From: JBMTVN01 sp046047235
Lineage (GTDB): Bacteria > Verrucomicrobiota > Verrucomicrobiia > Limisphaerales > JAHDYP01
Reading direction: 5' to 3'
Length of the DNA: 42,590 bases
NCBI GenBank assembly: GCA_046047235.1
Contig: JBJOII010000022.1
Span: 1 to 42,590, forward strand
Shown: positions 34,873-42,590 of the stretch, piece by piece
Numbering within the stretch: position 1 is the first letter of the stretch
How the letters are laid out: each line of letters begins with the position of its first letter
Position numbers and translations under genes: made by a program
Notes under the pieces: generated by a model
What the model was told of the DNA's origin: nothing
Database searches by the model: none
Seen by the model: only the letters and a program-made list of their open reading frames with translations

Positions 34873-37778
34873 ACCCAACCACCATCCAGCAAGTCATGCA
34901 GCAAGCCGGCCAGGCAGTCGACGCCGCCAGCTTCCCCGCCGCCTGGTGGTCCGGCCCGCCCTCAGCCTGGTTCGTCGAACAGGGAAGCGTCGACCTTTAC
35001 CTGGTCCACACGCACCAAGACCAACCTTCCAGTGATCGCCTCCACCTGCTCCGGGCCGAAGCCGGCAGCCTCCTCCTCCAAGCTCAACCCGCCCACCCGC
35101 GTCACCCCGTTGACTGGATCGCTACCAGCAGCCCGAAAGCATGCCTCCGTCGACTCGACCTCAGCCAGCTGCAGGCACTCACAGTCCAGCCCGATCTCGC
35201 ACCCGCAATCTGCACCGCGATCGAGAACTGGATCCTGTCCGTCCATCGCGCGCTTTCACTCAGCACTCCCCCTGACAATCCAGTCCGTCTTGAGCCCGAT
35301 ACGGAACAGGAACTCCCGGTGGATGCGATCGTGGTCCCCGGGTCCGCCCTGCTGTGGATCGTTCATCACACCGGCACCTCCCGCCTGCTCAACCAGGACT
35401 CGTTGAAGCTCAACCCGGGCTCCGCCCCCGTGGCTACTTCCGCCGATGCCTGGCTGCACATCACCGAACCAACAACTCTAGAAACGTCAACCACAGCCCA
35501 GCTCGCCGCCAGCAAGCAACTCCTTCCCGCACTCGATCATCTCAACACGCTCGCCAAGACCGCCTCGGTCCTGCTCGATTCCCACCGCCGGACCTCCACC
35601 CAAGAACAACTCGAGCGACAAAGCCGACACGAAGACCAAACACTGCAGCAGGCCCTGAGCAACCTCGCAGAACCCCTCTCTCCCTTAAGCAATCGCACCG
35701 CATCCCCGTCCGCCACTCCGGATCCATTGCTGGAAGCCTGCCGCCTCGTGTGCGGACAACTCGGCATCGACATCAACCCCGCCCTGAACCCTGCCCGCCA
35801 TGGTCACGGTGCCGACCCCCTTCAGCAGTGGGCCCGCGCCGCCCGCATCCGCCTGCGACGCGTCACGCTCCGTCAGGACTGGTGGCTCCATGACAACGGG
35901 CCGATGCTCGCCTACACGCGCAAGGACCGCCACCCCGTCGCTCTCCTCCCCACCTCCCCCACCAGCTACGGCCTCGTCGACCCCACCACCGGCACGACCC
36001 GAAAACTGACCGCCGACCAGGCAAAGCAGCTCCACCCCACCGCCTACACGTTCCACCGAACGTTGCCTGACGCCGCCCTCAACGCCTGGCAAATCCTGCG
36101 CTTCACGCTCCAGAACACCCGGCCCGACCTCGTCATGCTCCTGCTCATGAGCCTCGCCGGAGGGGCCCTCGGCATGGTCATGCCGCTCGCCACCAGCCTG
36201 GTCATCGATGTCGTGATCCCCGGCTCGGTGAAATCCCAACTGCTTTTCGTCAGCCTCAGCCTGCTGGTGGCCGCCGCTGCCGGCGTGATCTTTGAACTCA
36301 CCCGGGGCATCGCCCTCGTCCGCCTCGAAGGCAAAACCGATACCACTCTCCAAGGCGCCGTCTGGGATCGGCTGCTGAATCTCCCTCTTCCGTTTTTTCG
36401 CCGCTACACGGCCGGCGACCTAGCCATGCGCGCCAACGGCATCAGCACGATCCAGGAAATTCTCACCGGTGCGGTCATTACCTCAGTTCTCGGGGCGGTC
36501 TTCTCTCTCTTCAACTTCGCCCTGCTGTTCTACTTCAGCGGCAAGCTCGCCCTCATCGCCAGCGCCCTGGTCGCCGTCAACCTATCGGTCGTCACCGCCG
36601 TCAGCCTCCTCAGCCTCCGCCTGCAACGCCCCCTCTACGATACCCAGGGCAAAATCTCCGGCCTCGTCCTCCAGCTCATCACCGCCATCCATAAACTCCG
36701 CGTCGCCGGCGCCGAAGCCCGCGCCTACAGCGTCTGGGCCCGGAGCTTCGCCAAACAGAAGTCGCTGGACCTCCAGGTCACCCGCCTGAACAACAAGTTC
36801 ACGGTCTTCAATGATGCCTACCCGCTCATCACTTCGATGTGCCTCTTCAGCGCCGCCATCTGGATAACCATTCCCGACCTCACCACCGGACGTTTCCTGG
36901 CCTTCGCCTCCGCCTTCAGCCTCTTCCTCTACGCCACCCTCGAGGCCGGCCAGGCCCTGCTGTCCGTGCTGCATGCCCTGCCCGTCTACGAACGCGCCAA
37001 ACCGGTGCTGGAAACCCTCCCCGAAATCGATGCCCTCAAGTCCCCCCCGGGCCAGCTCCGTGGCCGCATCGAACTCAACCAGGTTTCCTTCCGTTACCAA
37101 CCCGACTCCCCACCCGTCCTCCAGAATGTCTCGCTCCAAATCGAACCCGGTGAGTGCGTCGCCATCGTCGGCCCTTCCGGCTCCGGCAAATCCACGCTGC
37201 TCAGGCTCCTGCTCGGCTTCGAAAAACCCGAGGCCGGCTCACTGTCCTACGACGGCATGGACCTCGCCGGCCTCGATGTCCTCGCCGTCCGCCGCCAAAT
37301 GGGCGTGGTCCTCCAAAACGGCAAACTCCTACCCGGGGATATCTACGAGAACATCGTCGGATCATCGCTCTTCACTCTCGATGACGCCTGGGACGCCGCC
37401 CGTCGAGCAGGACTCGAACCCGATATCCAGGCCATGCCCATGGGCATGCACACAGTCCTCGGCGAAGGTGGGGAAACTCTGTCCGGCGGCCAAAAGCAAA
37501 GGCTCATGATCGCCCGCGCCATCATCGGCAAACCCCGCATCCTCCTCTTCGACGAAGCCACCAGCGCCCTGGACAACCGCACCCAGGCCACGGTGACCCG
37601 CAACCTCGGCCAACTCGGCGCCACTCAGGTCATCATCGCCCATCGCCTCAGCACCATCATGAATGCCGACCGCATCCTCGTCCTCCAACAGGGCCGCATC
37701 GTCCAGACCGGCACGTATCAGGAACTCATCCAGCAGGCCGGCCCCTTCCAGGACCTCGCCCGCCGCCAACTCGCGTAG
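34869..37778 (+). CDS. NHLM-type second ABC protein with long N-terminal domain (969 aa)
   Basis: This is the partner ABC transporter of NHLP systems. Residues 1-395 form a soluble N-terminal region with a beta-rich sensor-like start (AWWSGPPSAWFVEQGSVDLY, then LLRAEAGSLLLQAQP) reminiscent of the nucleotide-binding roll found in this family. It is followed by a helical and globular part. The transmembrane domain spans about 410-680. The ATPase domain (about 720-965) has Walker A VGPSGSGKSTLL near 767, signature LSGGQKQRLMIARAI near 871 and Walker B ILLFDEATSALDNR near 892. The start overlaps the upstream ABC gene by 4 bases. It probably forms a heteromeric exporter with it. It is the last gene of the plus-strand operon. 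Confidence 0.93.
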   Translation: MNPTTIQQVMQQAGQAVDAASFPAAWWSGPPSAWFVEQGSVDLYLVHTHQDQPSSDRLHLLRAEAGSLLLQAQPAHPRHPVDWIATSSPKACLRRLDLSQLQALTVQPDLAPAICTAIENWILSVHRALSLSTPPDNPVRLEPDTEQELPVDAIVVPGSALLWIVHHTGTSRLLNQDSLKLNPGSAPVATSADAWLHITEPTTLETSTTAQLAASKQLLPALDHLNTLAKTASVLLDSHRRTSTQEQLERQSRHEDQTLQQALSNLAEPLSPLSNRTASPSATPDPLLEACRLVCGQLGIDINPALNPARHGHGADPLQQWARAARIRLRRVTLRQDWWLHDNGPMLAYTRKDRHPVALLPTSPTSYGLVDPTTGTTRKLTADQAKQLHPTAYTFHRTLPDAALNAWQILRFTLQNTRPDLVMLLLMSLAGGALGMVMPLATSLVIDVVIPGSVKSQLLFVSLSLLVAAAAGVIFELTRGIALVRLEGKTDTTLQGAVWDRLLNLPLPFFRRYTAGDLAMRANGISTIQEILTGAVITSVLGAVFSLFNFALLFYFSGKLALIASALVAVNLSVVTAVSLLSLRLQRPLYDTQGKISGLVLQLITAIHKLRVAGAEARAYSVWARSFAKQKSLDLQVTRLNNKFTVFNDAYPLITSMCLFSAAIWITIPDLTTGRFLAFASAFSLFLYATLEAGQALLSVLHALPVYERAKPVLETLPEIDALKSPPGQLRGRIELNQVSFRYQPDSPPVLQNVSLQIEPGECVAIVGPSGSGKSTLLRLLLGFEKPEAGSLSYDGMDLAGLDVLAVRRQMGVVLQNGKLLPGDIYENIVGSSLFTLDDAWDAARRAGLEPDIQAMPMGMHTVLGEGGETLSGGQKQRLMIARAIIGKPRILLFDEATSALDNRTQATVTRNLGQLGATQVIIAHRLSTIMNADRILVLQQGRIVQTGTYQELIQQAGPFQDLARRQLA

Positions 37779-37786
37779 CTGTTCCG

Positions 37787-37831
37787 GATCGGACTGATCG
37801 GTCTGATCTGGCGGATCTGACAGATCTCCCC
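37787..37831. repeat. Five 9-bp units beginning GATC
   Basis: GATC occurs at 37787, 37796, 37805, 37814 and 37823, spaced exactly 9 bases. The units are GATCGGACT, GATCGGTCT, GATCTGGCG, GATCTGACA and GATCTCCCC. It lies 8 bases after the NHLM ABC stop codon. A 9-base periodic pair of related sequence (GTCCGATTC then GTCCGATAC) occurs inside the 14.2-kb secreted-protein gene near 14199-14216. Confidence 0.75.
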
Positions 37832-37920
37832 CTCCCTGCATCGCGCAACCGCCCATCCCTAGCCCCCAAATTCCAGCTCCTAACCCCTGCGCCCCGCGAA
37901 TGCCCGGGCGCACCCTTCCC

Positions 37921-37959
37921 GCTCTGCGCTTTGCTCTTGGCCCTCAGCGCTCTGCGCTT
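37921..37959 (-). repeat. Short direct repeats in purine-rich tail
   Basis: On the minus strand the 11-mer AAGCGCAGAGC occurs twice, 28 bases apart (37931-37921 and 37959-37949), in a purine-rich run that crosses the stop codon of the GT2 gene. The octamer AGCGCAGA also occurs on the plus strand at 27032-27039, upstream of the peptide gene. The repeat is small, so chance is possible. Confidence 0.4.
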
Positions 37960-38765
37960 CCCGCTTGCCGCTCCCCGTTCTCCCAACGCACCCACTCCAC
38001 TTCGAAACGTTGATGGTCCGTCGGCAGCGGCTCGCCCTTGTAATGCGCCGCTATCTCTGACTCGCGATAGCCCCGCCGTTCCCCGGCAGAGTGTTGGCCG
38101 AACTCATCAGCGTTGATCCGCACGCCATATTCGAAGAACCGGCGTTTCAGACCCTGATGCCGGCAGACCTCGCCAAACATCGAATCTCCGCCGTTATGGC
38201 GCAGCTCGGGGATCGGCCAGTTCAACCGCTTCAGCACCGCGTGCTTCGCGCACCACCAGGCACCCTGGCAAAACGTAAACGTGTATGGCTTCCGCAGCTC
38301 CGGGTTGCACCACGGCTGTGTTTGAATCCAGTCCCACTGCCCACCGCGTGGCCGCACCCACCAACGCTGCCCCACAACATCGTTCGTCAGCGCTACCCGA
38401 TGCACCCGCGGCCAAAAATCATCCTTCCCTTCCAAATACGAATCGTCGTCAAACCACATCACCAACTCCGCAGCCGGATGCACTTCGTCATACAGCATCC
38501 GCCGCATGGTCGGATACTTGAACACGTTATTCACCGGCAGATACAACTTCACCGGCAAACCCGTCTTCTCATGGGCCATGGCCGACCAGTAGTCCACCAC
38601 CTGACGCAGCCTGACCGACGGTGCATGTACCGCGATGCGGAAATCCGCCACGACCTCCTTCAGGGCCTTGTCGTCGGAGTTCACCGATACCATGGAACGC
38701 AGGCAGCGACCCGCCACCTCAAACTCATCCCCATACACCAGCACATATACTGAAAACCGGTCCAT
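37944..38765 (-). CDS. GT2-like glycosyltransferase (273 aa)
   Basis: The N-terminus (FSVYVLVYGDEFEVAGRCLR) matches the start of inverting GT2 enzymes. The metal-binding acidic motif is clear (ELVMWFDDDSYLEGKDDFW, about residues 100-118), and a later acceptor-site Asp-Ser pair (NGGDSMFGEVCR) lies near 194. I chose ATG 38765. The longer frame upstream has no such homology. The last dozen codons lie in a purine-rich repeated stretch and may be a recent extension. It is convergent with the peptide-export operon, 165 bases away, and lies 40 bases downstream of the GT39-like gene, so it probably belongs to that minus-strand envelope operon. It could also tailor the exported peptide. The choice between the two is open. 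Confidence 0.85.
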   Translation of the reverse strand: MDRFSVYVLVYGDEFEVAGRCLRSMVSVNSDDKALKEVVADFRIAVHAPSVRLRQVVDYWSAMAHEKTGLPVKLYLPVNNVFKYPTMRRMLYDEVHPAAELVMWFDDDSYLEGKDDFWPRVHRVALTNDVVGQRWWVRPRGGQWDWIQTQPWCNPELRKPYTFTFCQGAWWCAKHAVLKRLNWPIPELRHNGGDSMFGEVCRHQGLKRRFFEYGVRINADEFGQHSAGERRGYRESEIAAHYKGEPLPTDHQRFEVEWVRWENGERQAGSAER

Positions 38766-38805
38766 CGTTACGTCTTTCGAACATCGGCCCACGCACACGA
38801 ACACT

Positions 38806-40347
38806 CTACGGCAGGGGATACGGCCACTGACGGAAGCCCCGCGCATGCCACAACCGGACACTGCGTTGAATCCCGCTCGAGCCCAACACGACGTGTACGG
38901 GATCCAACGGCTCCACGCTCTCAAAAGCCCCCACCAGCTCTGGAGGCAAATCTCCTCCCTCCGCACCCTCACCCACAATCAGAGCATCCCAGCCTGCATG
39001 CCCCGCAGGTCCGCCCCAAATCCCGTACTGCGAATTGATCCGCTCAGGATTCTCCAGACGGTAAACCCGCGGCCGACCAGGCATGTAGTAGGCCAGCTGA
39101 CTCGCCAGCTGCCGACGCGACGGCGTAATCACCAGCGTTTCTTCCGGACGCGGCAACCTCGCCATGACCTTCCCCACTTCCTCCCCCAGCTCCTTCCAAC
39201 CCCGCAGCCGCTCGGTCGGATCTCCCTTCGCCCCGGCCAGTGGAGTCAGCCCCACCACAAAGACCGCCAGATACATCGCCACGGAGAAACCTACGGATAC
39301 CCAAACCCCCCGTGCCAAAAACTTGCCCCACCGCTCCAGCCGCACGCTCACCGCCACCACTCCCTGCGTCCAGCCCCCCAGCAGCACAAACGCAGACACG
39401 TAGAAGACCAGTGGCCAGTTGGGATGCACCCGCTGCCACGTGCTCATCAAATGCACCACCAGCAGCATCGGCGCACAAAAGCACAGCAGGAAATGTTCGC
39501 GGCGGGTCACCTGCTTCCAACGCAACGCGGTGGACACCACTCCCGCCAGAAGCAGGAACCATAGCACCGGTGAACACAACGCCATCTGCGAACCCAAAAA
39601 CTCAAACGGCCGTGCGATCATCTTGCCCAATCGCAGGTCAGGTTTCTCGAAGTGATACGCCGTGTGCGAAAAGGTGATCCAACCGTGCTGCGCGTTCCAG
39701 TAGACCACCGGCAACAAAAACAACAGGGACCCCAGCAGAATGACATACAACGAAGGCCGACGCAGACGTTTCCGGTCCTCCCGGCTCACCCCCAGAAACA
39801 CCAGCAGCATCACCGGGAACACCAGCTGGATGGGTTTGCTCAAATACCCACACCCCAACGCCACCATCAACCCCAGCCCATCCAGCCACCCGCCCCGCTC
39901 ACCCGCATTCAACCAACGCCACGCAAACAACAGGGCCAGGCTCCAACACAGAAACAACGGGGGATCAATCGTCAGCAGAATGCTCAATACCGCCGTGGCC
40001 GGCAGCACCAGAAACATCACCCCCACCCACACGGCCGACCGCGCCCCGTAAAGCATCCGCGTCAGCAGGAACATCGCCGCAACCCCCGACGCCGTCAGCA
40101 ACACCGGCACCAGCTTGATCACGACGTAACTGTCGTTCCCCACCCAACCCGCGAACGCCATCAGCCACGCCACCATCGGCGGCTTGCTGTAATACCCCCA
40201 GTCCAGGCGCCGGCCCCAGTCCCAGTAATACGCCTCGTCCCCCGCAAAATCCAAAGGGAACACCACCGCAAACAAAACCCGCAAAACCAGCAGGATCCAG
40301 AACACCTGCCAAAAGTGCCGGGACCAGCCCTTCGAATCGGAATCCAT
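38806..40347 (-). CDS. GT39/ArnT-like polyprenyl-phosphate-sugar transferase (513 aa)
   Basis: This is an integral membrane glycosyltransferase with about 10-12 helices and a C-terminal periplasmic domain. The first periplasmic loop carries the family's catalytic acidic motif (FAGDEAYYWDWGRRLDW, Asp37-Glu38) followed by YYSKPPMVAWLMAF, typical of the dolichyl-phosphate-mannose mannosyltransferase/ArnT superfamily, which moves sugars from a polyprenyl phosphate to lipid A or proteins. I chose ATG 40347 because it lies 4 bases after the MsbA-like stop and begins at the membrane part. The earlier in-frame start lies inside the upstream gene and looks non-coding. The acceptor is unknown. It is the middle gene of a minus-strand envelope operon. 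Confidence 0.88.
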   Translation of the reverse strand: MDSDSKGWSRHFWQVFWILLVLRVLFAVVFPLDFAGDEAYYWDWGRRLDWGYYSKPPMVAWLMAFAGWVGNDSYVVIKLVPVLLTASGVAAMFLLTRMLYGARSAVWVGVMFLVLPATAVLSILLTIDPPLFLCWSLALLFAWRWLNAGERGGWLDGLGLMVALGCGYLSKPIQLVFPVMLLVFLGVSREDRKRLRRPSLYVILLGSLLFLLPVVYWNAQHGWITFSHTAYHFEKPDLRLGKMIARPFEFLGSQMALCSPVLWFLLLAGVVSTALRWKQVTRREHFLLCFCAPMLLVVHLMSTWQRVHPNWPLVFYVSAFVLLGGWTQGVVAVSVRLERWGKFLARGVWVSVGFSVAMYLAVFVVGLTPLAGAKGDPTERLRGWKELGEEVGKVMARLPRPEETLVITPSRRQLASQLAYYMPGRPRVYRLENPERINSQYGIWGGPAGHAGWDALIVGEGAEGGDLPPELVGAFESVEPLDPVHVVLGSSGIQRSVRLWHARGFRQWPYPLP

Positions 40348-40351
40348 AACG

Positions 40352-42187
40352 CTATTCAACCTCGTCCTTCCCCGACTTGAACTGCAGCTCATACAGCCGC
40401 CGGTAATGCCCGTCCTTCGCCAGCAATTCCTCATGCCGCCCCTGCTCCACAATCCTCCCCTGGTCCATCACCACAATCACGTCCGCATGACGAATGGTCG
40501 AAAGCCGGTGCGCAATACACAGGGTCGTCCTCCCCTTCATCAGCTCGGACAAAGCCGCCTGCACCGCACGCTCCGATTCGGTATCCAAAGCACTCGTCGC
40601 CTCGTCCAAAACCAGAATCGGTGCGTCCCGCAAAATCGCCCGCGCTATCGCCAGCCGCTGCCGCTGTCCACCGGACAGGTTCCCCCCGCGCTCGCCAATC
40701 ACGGTGTCATAGCCCTCCTCGGCTTTCGTGATGAAGTCATGCGCATAGGCATGCTTCGCTGCCTGCTCAATGTCGTCGTCACCAGCCCCCGGCCGGCCAT
40801 ACCCGATGTTCCGGCGGATGGTGTCGTTGAACAAAATCGTTTCCTGCGTCACCAGCGCCACCTGCTCCCGCAAATCACGCCCCCGCACCTCACGCACATC
40901 CACCCCGCCGATCTGCACTGAGCCGGCATCCGCATCATAGAACCGCAGCAACAGGTTCGTCACCGTCGTCTTACCCGACCCGCTCTGCCCCACCAACGCA
41001 ACCAGCTGCCCAGCCTTCACGGTCAATGAGAAATCCTGCAGGACAGGCTGTGACTCGTAGGCGAAGGTAACGTTACGAAACTCAACATCGGCCCCGGCCG
41101 CCTTTAGTTCCTTCGGCTGCTCAGGCTCACGCAGCTCCGGCTCCTGATCCAGCATCCCGAACACCCGCTCACTCGATCCGCGCGCCCGCACATATTCGTT
41201 GCCCAGCTTCACCACCCGCTTGATGTGGTCATACATCAGGAACAACGAAATCACGAACTGCAGGAATCCCGCAAACGTCACCTGCCCCTGGCGCAAAGCG
41301 ATGTAGCCCAGTAATCCTGCCACCCCCACCGACCCCACAAACTCAATCAGCGGCCCGGGAATCTCCGAGGCCCGGATCACCCGCATAAACTGGCTGATGT
41401 AGTTCCGCGTCCGGCGGTCATGCTCCTCCACCACGACCGGCTCCAGATTGTAGGCCTTCACCACGCGCACCGATCCCAGCCCCTCATGCAACGTCTGCGA
41501 TACCGCCGCAAAATTGGTCTGCGTCGCCTTCGCGCTCTTCCGCAGCTTCTCCGCAAAGAAGATCACCGGCCCGATGCAAAGCGGCAGCAGCACCAGCGCC
41601 ATAAAGGTGAGCTTGGGTTGCGACACCACCAGCATGGTCGCAAACACCAGCAGCGCCACGGGATCACGCACCAGTGAAACAAAGGACTTCGAAAGCACCG
41701 AGTTCAGTGCGCTGATGTCCGACGTGATCCGCGCCAGCAACTCGCCGGTTGCGTGCCGCTGGTAAAACCGCAGGGGCATATCCAGAAAGTGGCGGAACAA
41801 CCGGCTCCGCAAATCCCCGAGCGAACGCACCGCAACCCAGTTGATGAGATACTGGTTTCCGTAATTCGCCGCACCCCCAATCAACATGACCAGCGGCAAT
41901 AAACTCACTACCGGAATCACCACCGACAGGCTCGGATCCAATGCCATCTGCTCCGCCGTCCGCTGCAACCAGTCCGCCGCACCCGGAGACCAATCCCGAA
42001 TCCGCTCCACCGTGCGCGCAATCTCATCACCCCCCGCCTGCGGGAAGATCAGCGCAAACACCAGATACACGGAGAACACCAGCGCCGGATCCCGTAACCC
42101 AGTGATGATCCCGAGCATAATGCCCATGATCAGCCTGAATCGGTACGCCGCCGCCAAACCCCAAAGTCTCACCAGGAAGGAAATCAT
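40352..42187 (-). CDS. MsbA-like lipid/polysaccharide ABC exporter (611 aa)
   Basis: This is a half-size type IV ABC exporter with six membrane helices (about residues 15-350) and a nucleotide-binding domain (about 370-600). The domain has Walker A VGQSGSGKTT, signature LSGGQRQRLAIARAI and Walker B ILVLDEATSALDTE, then the switch His in CIAHRLSTIRHAD. The best-known relatives flip lipid A core across the inner membrane. The extra helical insert near residues 57-90 (between the first helices) is common in PVC-type homologues in my memory. It starts 50 bases after the partial sulfatase-like gene and is followed 4 bases later by the GT39-like gene, so a shared role in surface lipid or glycan assembly is likely. 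The symbol is not assigned because the substrate is unknown. Confidence 0.9.
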   Translation of the reverse strand: MISFLVRLWGLAAAYRFRLIMGIMLGIITGLRDPALVFSVYLVFALIFPQAGGDEIARTVERIRDWSPGAADWLQRTAEQMALDPSLSVVIPVVSLLPLVMLIGGAANYGNQYLINWVAVRSLGDLRSRLFRHFLDMPLRFYQRHATGELLARITSDISALNSVLSKSFVSLVRDPVALLVFATMLVVSQPKLTFMALVLLPLCIGPVIFFAEKLRKSAKATQTNFAAVSQTLHEGLGSVRVVKAYNLEPVVVEEHDRRTRNYISQFMRVIRASEIPGPLIEFVGSVGVAGLLGYIALRQGQVTFAGFLQFVISLFLMYDHIKRVVKLGNEYVRARGSSERVFGMLDQEPELREPEQPKELKAAGADVEFRNVTFAYESQPVLQDFSLTVKAGQLVALVGQSGSGKTTVTNLLLRFYDADAGSVQIGGVDVREVRGRDLREQVALVTQETILFNDTIRRNIGYGRPGAGDDDIEQAAKHAYAHDFITKAEEGYDTVIGERGGNLSGGQRQRLAIARAILRDAPILVLDEATSALDTESERAVQAALSELMKGRTTLCIAHRLSTIRHADVIVVMDQGRIVEQGRHEELLAKDGHYRRLYELQFKSGKDEVE

Positions 42188-42237
42188 GCCGTCGCCGCGC
42201 AGTATGAAAACGCCCCCGAAACGGAAGCGAGGTTTTT

Positions 42238-42590
42238 CTAGGGTGCCGACGGAAAGTCAGCGCCCTTCATCGACCTCCACCAGGACAAGCCATGCAGCTG
42301 ACGATAACGCCGCACCAGAGCTTCCCCATGAACTTCACCCTGAACCGGCGCACCGTCCCATGTCTGCATGGATCCCGGATCAGTCGCTGACAGGATGTAA
42401 TCCAGCCCGATCACCGCCTCACAACCCAAACCCACCGGACTCAGCTCGCCCGGATCCAGTATGTTCCGGCCAAAGGAGGCATAGGCAAACCCCTCAGGCG
42501 CCACCAGTTCCACCAGGGTCGGTACCATGTCCACATGGGAGCCTGCCAAAGCCGGCGGCCGCGCCACCCGCCCCAGCGCCGGACCATACA
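42238..42590 (-). CDS. C-terminal part of a sulfatase/phosphoglycerol-transferase-like protein (5' end off window)
   Basis: The frame is open from the right edge to TAG at 42238 (117 codons visible), so the start lies outside. The visible residues YGPALGRVARPPALAGSHVD followed by MVPTLVELV and YASFGRNIL match the C-terminal end of alkaline-phosphatase-superfamily sulfatases. They fit best those of the LTA-synthase/phosphoglycerol-transferase type (pattern H-x-D-x-x-P-T-L). The catalytic residues would lie in the missing part. It is 50 bases upstream of the MsbA-like gene, in the same direction, and fits an envelope-modification operon. Confidence 0.7.
   Translation of the reverse strand, partial: YGPALGRVARPPALAGSHVDMVPTLVELVAPEGFAYASFGRNILDPGELSPVGLGCEAVIGLDYILSATDPGSMQTWDGAPVQGEVHGEALVRRYRQLHGLSWWRSMKGADFPSAP

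Noticed and set aside
1..42590. CRISPR arrays, rRNA genes, integrase or phage modules
   Set aside because: No regularly spaced direct repeats with unique spacers, no rRNA-like sequence and no integrase or phage structural gene were seen.

Overview
The window looks like a chromosomal segment of a Gram-negative, GC-rich member of the Verrucomicrobiota. This is inferred from several features. Two large secreted proteins end in 'stress-free' C-terminal modules with an FYRV-type ending, and they carry lamin-tail, CotH and chitobiase-like domains. There is an S1 sulfatase. An ECF sigma factor is coupled to a YfbK-type von Willebrand protein. Few genes have Shine-Dalgarno sequences. I cannot name the genus.

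Layout. (1) Positions 1-9.9 kb, minus strand: a compact operon of an ECF sigma factor, a membrane-anchored vWA protein with an anti-sigma-like cytoplasmic end, and a giant lipoprotein/membrane protein that runs off the left edge (at least 1971 codons). A sigma-E-like promoter candidate precedes the sigma gene. An unrecognised 195-aa protein lies upstream. (2) 10.9-12.3 kb: a sodium/solute symporter. (3) 12.4-21.3 kb, plus strand: two copies of a palindromic repeat, a secreted sulfatase, a 1595-aa lamin-tail/CotH/chitobiase-domain protein, and a translationally coupled DUF1573-rhodanese-MauE/DoxX operon. (4) 21.6-25.25 kb, minus strand: a secreted 1215-aa protein with three nearly identical 162-aa discoidin-like repeats, Ig-like and LamG domains, and a clear terminator. 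(5) 25.4-37.8 kb, plus strand: the most interesting locus. A GT4 glycosyltransferase is followed by a third palindromic repeat. Next comes a tiny gene for a 58-aa Gly-Gly-leader peptide whose core is Ser/Thr-rich with an Arg/Pro box, closed by a strong terminator. Then comes a tightly packed operon: two glycosyltransferase-like proteins, a cyclic-nucleotide-binding-domain protein, a TolC channel, an NHLP/NHLM-type HlyD adaptor, a C39-peptidase ABC exporter and its NHLM partner ABC protein. (6) 37.9-42.6 kb, minus strand: a GT2 glycosyltransferase, a GT39/ArnT-like membrane glycosyltransferase, an MsbA-like ABC exporter and the 3' end of a sulfatase/phosphoglycerol-transferase-like gene, probably envelope polysaccharide or lipid functions.

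How it may work. The peptide locus reads as a complete route: make a precursor, possibly glycosylate it in the cytoplasm, cut it at Gly-Gly with the C39 domain, and export it across both membranes through ABC-HlyD-TolC. No lanthionine synthetase, radical SAM or YcaO enzyme is present, and the core has no cysteine. Glycosyltransferases are therefore the only candidate tailoring enzymes in sight. I propose a glycosylated Ser/Thr-rich (mucin-like or glycosylated proline/arginine-rich) secreted peptide system. The link between peptide and glycosyltransferases is inference from gene order.

Two genome-scale signals stand out. One is a family of 36-bp palindromes centred on CACGTG, whose arms differ between copies in a compensated way. 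The other is a strong C-over-G bias of the plus strand in both flanks, regardless of gene direction, that disappears between about 12.4 and 27 kb, the interval bracketed by the three palindromes.
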